NCBI GenBank assembly: GCA_937896265.1
Contig: CALBMD010000117.1
Location: forward strand, 1-8,644
Direction: 5' to 3'
Source: an uncultured Pseudomonadota bacterium
GTDB lineage: Bacteria > Bdellovibrionota_B > Oligoflexia > Oligoflexales > Bog-1112
Length of the DNA: 8,644 nt
Numbering within the stretch: the first letter of the stretch is position 1; each line of letters begins with the position of its first letter. The notes beneath the pieces are model-generated. The model was given only the letters and a program-made list of their open reading frames with translations, made no database searches and had not been told where the DNA came from. The translations under genes and the position numbers were made by a program. Positions 1 to 6,377 of this stretch are shown here, one piece after another.

Positions 1-1262
1 CCACCAACAAAAATCAAATCCTTTTCTGGAATGTCTTGAGAAATTTGTCTTCCTTGATACACCAAAGCATTTGGTAGACCAGGATTAAAAAACCAGCGAC
101 CAGCAACTCTTATATAACCGGCAAGAAAGATAAGAGCTAAAATGTATAAAAGCCGCTTGCCAAACCAAGGCTTCTTACTAATGAAAAGAAGGCCCCCTGC
201 GCTTAAGATAGCTACTATTGGCAGAATACAGGTCATGTAATAGTCGTGATGAGCAAAACGCGAGCCAAAAAAGTAGAAATAGACGCAAAAACCAACAAAC
301 CAACTCAACCAAAAAGCAGCGCTAAAAGAGCGAAAGCGCGGCGCTTGCCAAACCTGCCATAAACCAACAAGGAAAGCTGGTAAGACAAGATAACCAACTT
401 CGACTTCAATAAACCAGGTTGTTACAGCACGCAACCACGGCTCAAGGACCTCTTTTAATGGGCCAAAACTCTCCGCTGGGCCTATGGGGGTATGCAACTG
501 ACGCTCAGATGGAGATTGATCATAAAATATTTTTGACTGCCTTAGGATATAGGCGTTAGTCGCTAAAACGGCAGTGCCTGCAGCCAAACCTCGCCATAAG
601 ATAGCGAGCTTTCTCTCCTTTTTTAGTAGGATAAAAAAAGGCACCGCAACGGCTAGCCCAAAGAACAGATAGGTTGGTTTACAGAGAGTGCCCAAGATTA
701 AAAGCCCTGTACCAAACAAGAAGGAGCTAAAACCCTTTTCTTTTAAAGAAGATAGAAAGTAAGCAAGACCGCCAATAAAAAATGTCAAACCCAAGATATC
801 CGGTGTCAATGCCACTGAGTAATAAAAATAAAGGGGCGCCGAGGTAAGTAGAAAAGAAAACAAAAACGCTTTTTCAGGGTCATATTCTAAGACCCTTGCT
901 AAACGATAAGCAAAAAATATAAGAAGCAGGTTAAATAACAGAGCAATGAGTCTAGGTGTGATATTTTGCACACCAAATAGCGCATAACTCTGCCCTGCTA
1001 GCCAGTAGGTAAGAGGAAATTCATGATAAATAATACCGCTATCTTCAGGCTCTGTACGGATATCAACGCGGCTTTCTAGGAAGCTAGATGGCTCTGTAAA
1101 ATAATTACGAGCCATAGAATGACCAACAATTTGCCGCCAATAATGAAGCCCAACGGGAGGCGTATTAAGCATTGGCAAATGAAAAAGGATATGGAGAAAA
1201 AAAAGTCCCCATAAAGCTTTTTTAACAGAAAATCGACCAAAAATTTGTACAGCCTGATCCAA
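1..1262 (-). CDS. GT39/ArnT-like membrane glycosyltransferase, 3' end missing
   Basis: This is an open frame of 420 codons that continues past the left edge, so the C-terminus is missing. It encodes a polytopic membrane protein with about nine or ten hydrophobic spans, the first at about residues 14-32. The first loop carries YWRQIVGHSMARNYF (residues 41-55), followed by an HEFPLTYWLAG segment (80-90). HHDYYMTCILP (338-348) lies before a late membrane span. These are the usual landmarks of the PMT_2/GT39 family, whose members take a sugar from a polyprenyl-phosphate donor and attach it to lipid A, protein or another glycan on the outer face of the inner membrane. The acceptor cannot be inferred here. 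No ATG or GTG lies between the in-frame TAA (about 1330) and the body of the protein. I chose the TTG at 1262 because AGGGGG sits 7 nt before it. The gene follows the HD-GYP gene after 150 bp. Confidence 0.85.
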   Translation of the reverse strand, partial: MDQAVQIFGRFSVKKALWGLFFLHILFHLPMLNTPPVGLHYWRQIVGHSMARNYFTEPSSFLESRVDIRTEPEDSGIIYHEFPLTYWLAGQSYALFGVQNITPRLIALLFNLLLIFFAYRLARVLEYDPEKAFLFSFLLTSAPLYFYYSVALTPDILGLTFFIGGLAYFLSSLKEKGFSSFLFGTGLLILGTLCKPTYLFFGLAVAVPFFILLKKERKLAILWRGLAAGTAVLATNAYILRQSKIFYDQSPSERQLHTPIGPAESFGPLKEVLEPWLRAVTTWFIEVEVGYLVLPAFLVGLWQVWQAPRFRSFSAAFWLSWFVGFCVYFYFFGSRFAHHDYYMTCILPIVAILSAGGLLFISKKPWFGKRLLYILALIFLAGYIRVAGRWFFNPGLPNALVYQGRQISQDIPEKDLIFVG

Positions 1263-1269
1263 AATACAG

Positions 1270-1275
1270 CCCCCT
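1270..1275 (-). promoter_or_regulatory. Shine-Dalgarno deciding the TTG start of the GT39 gene
   Basis: The minus strand reads AGGGGG, then seven bases, then TTG. This is the only good ribosome-binding site upstream of the conserved part of the glycosyltransferase, and it is the basis for choosing position 1262 as the start. Confidence 0.55.
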
Positions 1276-1412
1276 ATTACTGATAGGAAAAGAAAAAAGA
1301 TATTTGAAACTTCACCAAGCAGAGCGCTTTAGAGGAAGTCTCGTAGGTGAGATCCTTCTTTAGTTCATCATAATAATAGACGACGGGTTCTTAGAAAACT
1401 TAAATGTAGCGG

Positions 1413-2618
1413 CTATTTCTTAGAGCTTTCGCGCTTTGTCTCAATAATAGCTTGTATAAAGCTGTCATTTTCGCCAATCATCTTAACAACACCGCCCTTG
1501 AGTTGCTTTTCTCTTTGCTTAAAAGTCTCAATGCTGGCATGAATGCTGTCATAAAAAGGAGCGAAAATCTCTGGATCAAAGTCCCGATCAGCAAATGTTT
1601 TCATTAATTCAATAGCTTCCTGAGATGACATAGCTTCCTTATATACTCTTTTCATGAGCAAAGCAGAATAGACATCAGCAATGGCGACAATACGTGTGTA
1701 GAGATGAATACCATTTGGATCCTCTTCAAGGCGCCCCTTCTTTTTATGAGGATAACCCATACCGTTAAAACGTTCATGATGCTCAAGAGCCACTCTAGCC
1801 GCTAATGGATCAATAGGTGCACCGGTTCGGATTGCTTTCATAAGCTCATCATGTCCATAAAGAGTGTGATTTTTCATCACCTCAAATTCTTCTTCTGAGA
1901 AAATCCCTGGCTTATTAAGAACATGATTTGGCACACAGGCTTTACCAGCATCATGGTAGAGACCACACTGTGCTACAAGCACTGCTTCTTTCAGCGATAA
2001 AGGCTTTTTTAAGATTCTGGTAGCGATAATAGAACTCAACATTGCTACAGATGCTGAGTGATCATAAAGGGTGCTATCGCATTGCACCATACGGCTTAAA
2101 GTACCAAGAGCCACTTCGTGCTTTAGCTGGATTTGCATAATCATTGTTGCAGCATCAGTCGCTTTACTAGCCACCTCTGCATTGATACCCCCACGCACAA
2201 TCATTTGGCTTGCTGCACTAAGGGTGCCGTAAACTTCCATAACATTAACATCAAGAGTTTGATCTCGCTCAAATACGTTTTTCATTTTGCGCTTACGCGC
2301 TTCAGTTATAACCATTTCATAGCGGGGATAATCGGAGCGCAAGAGGCAAACTTCAACATCAGCGTCAGCAATAAGAGTTGCACCTTGCATTTGCACCAAA
2401 AGCTCATGAGATAATTCATTAGGCTTAATAAATTCAATTATTTCTTTGTGATTACGAAAGTACAAACTAAAATCAATGCTCTTAGCGTCTTTAAGATACT
2501 CAAAGTGCTCTAAGCTAATGGGCATGAAACGCTTCTTGCTTTTCTCATCATAGGGAAAAACCTGACAACGCTTACGCGTAGCTTCTTTAATGACAAATTT
2601 TTTACTTGTGTCCTTCAT
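1413..2618 (-). CDS. HD-GYP domain cyclic di-GMP phosphodiesterase
   Basis: The protein has 401 residues from the ATG at 2618. A longer reading from a TTG at 2630 adds four residues, but AGGAG would then touch the start codon, so I prefer the ATG with a 12-nt spacer. The C-terminal half is a full HD-GYP domain: DHSASVA (His187), YHDAGK (His222-Asp223), NHTLYGH (His251, His256), HHERFNGMGYP (His280-His281 to Pro290) and ADVYSAL (Asp315). All metal-binding residues of the family are present, so it should be active and hydrolyse c-di-GMP to pGpG or GMP in the cytoplasm. In the last motif the usual DAL is SAL. The first 150 or so residues have no signal peptide or membrane span and match no input domain I know. 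They may be a sensor or partner-binding region. The neighbours are envelope genes, and the start region carries an RBS-masking hairpin. Confidence 0.94.
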   Translation of the reverse strand: MKDTSKKFVIKEATRKRCQVFPYDEKSKKRFMPISLEHFEYLKDAKSIDFSLYFRNHKEIIEFIKPNELSHELLVQMQGATLIADADVEVCLLRSDYPRYEMVITEARKRKMKNVFERDQTLDVNVMEVYGTLSAASQMIVRGGINAEVASKATDAATMIMQIQLKHEVALGTLSRMVQCDSTLYDHSASVAMLSSIIATRILKKPLSLKEAVLVAQCGLYHDAGKACVPNHVLNKPGIFSEEEFEVMKNHTLYGHDELMKAIRTGAPIDPLAARVALEHHERFNGMGYPHKKKGRLEEDPNGIHLYTRIVAIADVYSALLMKRVYKEAMSSQEAIELMKTFADRDFDPEIFAPFYDSIHASIETFKQREKQLKGGVVKMIGENDSFIQAIIETKRESSKK

Positions 2619-2630
2619 TGTAGATACCAA

Positions 2631-2635
2631 CTCCT
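2631..2635 (-). promoter_or_regulatory. Shine-Dalgarno (AGGAG) of the HD-GYP gene
   Basis: The minus strand reads AGGAG directly before TTG (2630) and 12 nt before ATG (2618). Zero spacing makes the TTG an unlikely start. Three of the five bases also belong to the stem of the hairpin at 2633-2656. Confidence 0.6.
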
Positions 2636-2656
2636 AAGAGGGCCAAACCCTCTAGG
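2633..2656 (-). promoter_or_regulatory. RBS-overlapping hairpin before the HD-GYP gene
   Basis: CCTAAGAGGG (2633-2642) and CCCTCTAGG (2648-2656) pair over nine base pairs with one bulged base and a five-base loop. There is no T-run after it on either strand, so it does not look like an intrinsic terminator. On the minus-strand mRNA the 3' arm covers the AGG of the AGGAG Shine-Dalgarno, which would hinder ribosome loading. That the stem exists is visible in the sequence. A role in translational control is inference. Confidence 0.5.
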
Positions 2657-2697
2657 CGTATCGGAAGGCAGCAGAAAAATTTATATTAATTTAAATT

Positions 2698-3444
2698 TTA
2701 TTTATTTTTACGAATCTTTATAGGCTGTTGCGCAACAAGGGTTGAGGCTATGTTAACCCTTGGTAAAAGGTGCTTTGGGTCAAGAGGGATATCATTATCA
2801 CTTCGATATTCAAAATGTAAGTGGACCCCACGAGCGTTGCCAGAGGCACCCATATAACCAATAACATCGCCTTGCTTTAAGATCTGGCCTTTCTTTACAT
2901 TCATCCGCTTTAAGTGAGCATATCTAGTTTTAAAGCCTTTTTTATGACTTACAACAATGACCCGGCCATACCCTTTTCGGTGGCCAACATCCTCAACTAC
3001 GCCATCATCAACTACAAAAATAGCAGAACCTGAAGGCGCTGAAATGTCTATACCAGCATGCAGTTTCCCGCGCCGAAAACCAAACCCTGATGTTACACGA
3101 CCACGGGCTGGCCAAATAATATTTGAACTATCATCAAGCCAACTCTCTTTTTTATTACTTTGGTGAAACTTTATAGATGGCTGCTCATTTTCTATATCTT
3201 CAACATCTGTAAAGCCAAGATTTAAGAGACTCCCTACCTCAAGCCGGTTAGGGTTTATCAGCTTATTCCAATCCATAATCTGGGGCCATGGCACGTGTGT
3301 TTTTTGAGCAATAGTGTAAAGAGTGTCACCATGACTCACCTTGTACCTTAAGACACCTAAACCTTTTTCTTTTTTCTGGCTTAGGCAAGAAACGCAGAGC
3401 AGCAACACGCAAAGAAGGACGCTAGTAGTTCGAAATGACCCCAT
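2698..3444 (-). CDS. LysM + M23 peptidase lipoprotein (NlpD-like murein hydrolase)
   Basis: This 248-residue protein has an N-terminal signal ending in CVSC, so Cys20 is the likely lipidated residue. The -3 position is Cys instead of Leu, which is atypical. A LysM peptidoglycan-binding domain (residues 33-77, YKVSHGDTLYTIA onward) is followed by a linker and an M23 (lysostaphin-type) domain at about 110-226. The M23 zinc and catalytic residues are all present: HAGID (His129, Asp133), His177 in YAHL, and HLHFE (His208, His210). It should therefore be an active endopeptidase cutting peptidoglycan cross-links in the periplasm, unlike E. coli NlpD and EnvC, which have lost these residues and only activate amidases. 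AGGAG lies 4 nt before the ATG. It is 14 bp behind surE and probably co-transcribed with it, as in the surE-pcm-nlpD arrangement. No other start is plausible. Confidence 0.94.
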   Translation of the reverse strand: MGSFRTTSVLLCVLLLCVSCLSQKKEKGLGVLRYKVSHGDTLYTIAQKTHVPWPQIMDWNKLINPNRLEVGSLLNLGFTDVEDIENEQPSIKFHQSNKKESWLDDSSNIIWPARGRVTSGFGFRRGKLHAGIDISAPSGSAIFVVDDGVVEDVGHRKGYGRVIVVSHKKGFKTRYAHLKRMNVKKGQILKQGDVIGYMGASGNARGVHLHFEYRSDNDIPLDPKHLLPRVNIASTLVAQQPIKIRKNK

Positions 3445-3448
3445 AAAA

Positions 3449-3453
3449 CTCCT
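3449..3453 (-). promoter_or_regulatory. Shine-Dalgarno of the M23 gene inside the surE-M23 gap
   Basis: The minus strand reads AGGAG, TTTT, ATG. The 14-bp gap after the surE stop (TAG at 3459-3461) leaves no room for a separate promoter, so the M23 gene should be read from surE mRNA. Confidence 0.6.
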
Positions 3454-3458
3454 ATTTT

Positions 3459-4271
3459 CTAAGAAAAGGCACCTGCTGGAGTTTGATTATCTCCAAGGTG
3501 GCAAAATTGAATCTGATCTAGCCGATTTTGTAATTCGGGTGCAAAAAGAGTCGGTTGCAACACAGTAATTGCTGCATAACCTTGCTCTACCCAATGGCAA
3601 TCAGAATTCTCGATCGGCTGATAGGCTTCATTTTGAGCCCCAAGCCAGTAATATAAACGTCCCTTGGGATCGCGACGCTTTAGGTAAGCATCATCATAAT
3701 TGCGAAAACCCAACGAAGCTCCGCGGATTCCTTTAATATCCTTAGGAACCACGTTTGGAACATTGATGTTTAGCAAAGCACGGTGGATGAAACTAAACTC
3801 ATCCCGCTGCTTAAACACTTGAGCTGCTACTTCTGCAGCCGTTTCGAATTCATAACCCATATTAGCTGGATTATGAATAGATATAGCCATAGCGCGACAG
3901 CCTCCAAGCACCCCCTCCATAGCTGCGCTAACCGTTCCAGAGTAAAGGGTATCTTGACCTAAATTCGCTCCAAGATTAATGCCGCTTATTACCCAGTCTG
4001 GTTTCTTGGGTAAGATACTATCTAGAGCTAATTTAACACAATCAGCTGGTGTACCATCGATAGCAAAAGCCCTATCAACCCCTCGCAAACCAGCAAGCGA
4101 TACTGGGTCTATGCGCAAAGGTCGATCGATAGTAATCGCATGGCTTTGCGCCGATTTCTCCATAGTAGGTGCGGCAATATAGACATCAGCTAATGACTCA
4201 AATCGACGAGCTAAAGCTAAAAGCCCGTCTGAAAAAATGCCATCGTCATTAGTTATTAAAACTACTGTCAT
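3459..4271 (-). CDS. surE: 5'/3'-nucleotidase SurE
   Basis: This 270-residue protein is close to the usual SurE length of about 250. It starts with the family signature LITNDDGI (Asp9 and Asp10 are metal ligands). It continues with APTMEKSAQSHAIT (Ser40 as ligand), AIDGTPADCVKLAL, and WVISGINLGANLGQDTLYSGTVSAAMEG (Asn99 as ligand). All catalytic residues are present. SurE is a cytoplasmic metal-dependent phosphatase that dephosphorylates nucleoside monophosphates, and it is linked to stationary-phase survival and stress in E. coli. The ATG at 4271 has GGTGAG 6 nt upstream. It heads a short unit with the LysM/M23 gene 14 bp downstream and is separated from the Glt-like genes by 166 bp. The C-terminal 20 or so residues (after about 250) are not part of the catalytic core. 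Confidence 0.97.
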   Translation of the reverse strand: MTVVLITNDDGIFSDGLLALARRFESLADVYIAAPTMEKSAQSHAITIDRPLRIDPVSLAGLRGVDRAFAIDGTPADCVKLALDSILPKKPDWVISGINLGANLGQDTLYSGTVSAAMEGVLGGCRAMAISIHNPANMGYEFETAAEVAAQVFKQRDEFSFIHRALLNINVPNVVPKDIKGIRGASLGFRNYDDAYLKRRDPKGRLYYWLGAQNEAYQPIENSDCHWVEQGYAAITVLQPTLFAPELQNRLDQIQFCHLGDNQTPAGAFS

Positions 4272-4437
4272 GTTTGTCTCACCGTAGCTATTTTTTTATC
4301 AAAAAAGTTTGTCAAAAAAGTTGATGGCTAGCATTTTAGAGTGACGGTTTTGCAAGGCAAAAGTCGATTCAGGAAGAGGGATCCTTCCTTAAATTCCAAA
4401 GCCATCTACTTAGAGTACCTCAAGAGGGGAGGCAATG
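4272..4437 (-). other. intergenic region between the Glt-like genes and surE
   Basis: These 166 bases hold no gene. On the minus strand they contain two small hairpins after the Glt-like gene: 4371-4389 (AGGAAG/CTTCCT, seven-base loop) and 4348-4362 (TTTTGC/GCAAAA, three-base loop). Next come two T6 runs and an A7 run before surE. Neither hairpin is directly followed by a T-run, so a standard intrinsic terminator is not supported. This is the most likely place for one transcript to end and a surE promoter to begin, but I cannot point to a good -35/-10 pair. Confidence 0.45.
4300..4322. repeat. two direct copies of CAAAAAAGTT
   Basis: CAAAAAAGTT occurs at 4300-4309 and again at 4313-4322, separated by TGT. 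With the T7 run at 4291-4297 this places three A/T-tracts at about 10-13-bp spacing just upstream of surE, which suggests bent DNA. The function is unknown. The repeat may be chance in AT-rich sequence. Confidence 0.4.
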
Positions 4438-6357
4438 CTAGATAGGATTGAAGGTAAACGGATAGTTCACTTGAACTGGCGACCCACCGCGGGGTTTAGG
4501 AAAACTCCATCTCTGAACAACCCCTAAAACGCAGTTTTTCATTGTGGGATCGGAAATCGTTGAAGCTGTTGGGTTTACTGCCGCAACTCGGCCATCTAGA
4601 CCGATTTCAAATTGAACTTTTAGACTGCCTGAGGCTCCTGGTTCACGCTGTAAAAGCGTTTCATAACAGTGTCTAATTTGATTCAAATTGGCCCGAATTA
4701 CCCCTAAAATTTCATTCTGGCTCAATCCTCCAGACACCAAAGGATCACCTGCGCCAACAGAAACACTGGTCGGTTTTCTCGCCCCCCCAAAAGCCTTACC
4801 AAGGCCCCCCTCGCCTTTTTTATCATTTAAAACACCAGACTCACCATCACCAAAATTTTGCGCTGTCTTGCCACCGCCTCCGAGAGCCAAAGAAGCACCT
4901 GCTCCAATACCACCTAAGCCAAGCATTTTAGCGCCACTGCCAGCGCCTGCCCCCGCTCCGCCTGCCGAAGATTTAAAATTGGTGTAAATAGCTGTTTGAC
5001 CTGTTTTTGATGAAACTGTCCCCACTCCTAAACCTAGCTGCGAAAGATTAACACCAGACGCTTTGTGGGTCTTTGCCCCTTCCACACCTTTAATATCAGA
5101 TTTTTGCGTACCAAGACGAGCCGCTCCCGTATCTTTCTTATCACCACCACCTTTTGCTTTTGCCGGTGAAGCAGCTGCCTCAACATTTTTTTCGCTTTTT
5201 TCAACTTTAGGTGCTTCTTTCTTTTTTGTTAAAACCTCGGTAGGCTTTGGTTTTTCTTCCTTAGGCACTTCAACTGGCTTTTTGGCCGGCTCTATCTGTT
5301 TAACAGGCTGAACCTTTTTCTCAGGCGGCTTAGGCATTGCTGTCGGTTTTGGGGGGTCAACCTTTACTTCTTCAACTTTCTTTATCTCTTTTTGAGGTTC
5401 TTTAGCCTTTGGCTTTTCGACGACATTCACAATAGACCAGTAATCATCCGAAAGATGGGTGTTTTTTTTTGGCTCTGTTATCCAAAGAGCAATCGTTGAA
5501 AACAAAAATAGTGTCATAAAAACAAAATTCAGAGCTAAAAAGAAAGGATCTTTATAACCTAGATATGGGAGAACAATCTTGGGCGGCTGCATAAAAAGGA
5601 AGAAATAACGAATCTCGCCATCGCTGATATGACAGATATCTCGCAGACCCAGATTATAACTACCACCTTTGACACTCTCTACCTTGCCACCATAGCTAAT
5701 ACGACCTTTCATATGAGGCAAGAGGTTAAGCTTAAAGCCATTTTCTTTAACTACAGCTAACTTATGGAAATCAACGTTATCTTTATTAGCGGCAAGGAAG
5801 TGAGCCTTCGTAGGATCACCAATGGTGACCGTATCATAGCCTTTAATATCAGGATGAAAGTGCTCTACCTCTAAGATAGTACCTTGCCAGTAAGCAACAA
5901 CTTCTAAAATATTACCGCTAGGTTTAGCCTTGCGAGGAGAAAAAAGTAAGTTTTCATCTCGACGCTCTACAGGAGGTGAGAGGTTAAGTTCTTTTGGTGC
6001 ATTGCTTGCTGTTTCGCTTACCTGATAACCAGCTTCAATGCGATGTTGTGCAATCTCTATATCGTTAGAGACAGCTAGCGTCATGCTAGCTTCACCAAAT
6101 TCGATGGTGTCACCAACCTGAACTACTTGTTCAGTATTAATCTTTGAACCATTAACCTTGATACCGGAGCTTGAGTCTAAATCAATGACACGCCACTGAT
6201 CATCATCACTGCCTTCAAGCAAGCCGTGAATTGGCTCAATACCGCTGGCAGAGAGTACAATCTGATTGGATGGTAGAGAACCAAACAGCAGACGTGTTTG
6301 ATCAAGCAGAGCAAATGTCGGGACCTGTCCTTGAACCCTAATAATGACCTTTAGCAC
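4438..6357 (-). CDS. FHA / single-span / AgmX-PglI C-terminal protein (GltG-like)
   Basis: The protein has 639 residues. Residues 1-96 form an FHA fold, ending with an SSSGIKVNG motif. Residues 150-258 are a second beta-rich region with VTIGD, possibly another FHA-like module. One membrane span follows at about 272-293. Then come a Pro/Lys/Glu-rich TonB-like linker (314-395), a Gly/Ala-rich stretch (464-497) and a C-terminal AgmX/PglI domain (544-639) with CYE (Cys564), Cys609, a WSFP motif and a final YPFTF. This is the layout of Myxococcus GltG/PglI, an inner-membrane protein of the Agl-Glt machine with a cytoplasmic FHA and a periplasmic arm reaching toward the outer membrane. The start is GTG, with AGAGG 8 nt upstream and 20 bp after the previous stop, so it sits in the same operon. 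The GltG name rests on architecture and order. AgmX/GltJ paralogues share the C-terminal domain. Confidence 0.85.
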   Translation of the reverse strand: MLKVIIRVQGQVPTFALLDQTRLLFGSLPSNQIVLSASGIEPIHGLLEGSDDDQWRVIDLDSSSGIKVNGSKINTEQVVQVGDTIEFGEASMTLAVSNDIEIAQHRIEAGYQVSETASNAPKELNLSPPVERRDENLLFSPRKAKPSGNILEVVAYWQGTILEVEHFHPDIKGYDTVTIGDPTKAHFLAANKDNVDFHKLAVVKENGFKLNLLPHMKGRISYGGKVESVKGGSYNLGLRDICHISDGEIRYFFLFMQPPKIVLPYLGYKDPFFLALNFVFMTLFLFSTIALWITEPKKNTHLSDDYWSIVNVVEKPKAKEPQKEIKKVEEVKVDPPKPTAMPKPPEKKVQPVKQIEPAKKPVEVPKEEKPKPTEVLTKKKEAPKVEKSEKNVEAAASPAKAKGGGDKKDTGAARLGTQKSDIKGVEGAKTHKASGVNLSQLGLGVGTVSSKTGQTAIYTNFKSSAGGAGAGAGSGAKMLGLGGIGAGASLALGGGGKTAQNFGDGESGVLNDKKGEGGLGKAFGGARKPTSVSVGAGDPLVSGGLSQNEILGVIRANLNQIRHCYETLLQREPGASGSLKVQFEIGLDGRVAAVNPTASTISDPTMKNCVLGVVQRWSFPKPRGGSPVQVNYPFTFNPI

Positions 6358-6365
6358 AGCTTATT

Positions 6366-6370
6366 CCTCT
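6366..6370 (-). promoter_or_regulatory. Shine-Dalgarno supporting the GTG start of the FHA gene
   Basis: The minus strand reads AGAGG with an 8-nt spacer to GTG at 6357. It lies in the 20-bp gap after the TAA (6378-6380) of the TPR lipoprotein gene. No ATG is available nearby, so GTG is the start. Confidence 0.65.
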
Positions 6371-6377
6371 CACCTAC

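Noticed and set aside
1332..1366. Stem between the HD-GYP and GT39 genes as an intrinsic terminator
   Set aside because: On the minus strand GAAG and TCTC pair with GAGA and CTTC, but with a two-base bulge and no following T-run. The stem is too weak to call.
2133..2414. Plus-strand open frame of 93 codons with many His and Cys
   Set aside because: It is antisense inside the HD-GYP gene, has no recognisable domain, and its composition is explained by the opposite strand's codons.
2957..3568. Plus-strand open frames opposite the M23 and surE genes
   Set aside because: They are shadows of two confidently identified genes and have no motif or neighbour of their own.
4287..4315. Perfect TTGACA (minus strand, 4315-4310) as a surE promoter
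   Set aside because: At 16-18 bp spacing the best -10 is AATAGC (3 of 6 matches). The start point would then fall inside or past the GGTGAG ribosome-binding site, so the pair does not work as a usual promoter.
4371..4389. AGGAAG/CTTCCT hairpin as terminator of the Glt-like operon
   Set aside because: It has only six base pairs with a seven-base loop, and the minus strand continues GAATCG with no T-run. It is noted as a hairpin only.
4688..4987. Plus-strand open frame, proline-rich, 99 codons
   Set aside because: It lies fully antisense to the Gly/Ala-rich and C-terminal part of the GltG-like gene. Its Pro/Ala content is the mirror of Gly-rich codons, and it has no family resemblance.
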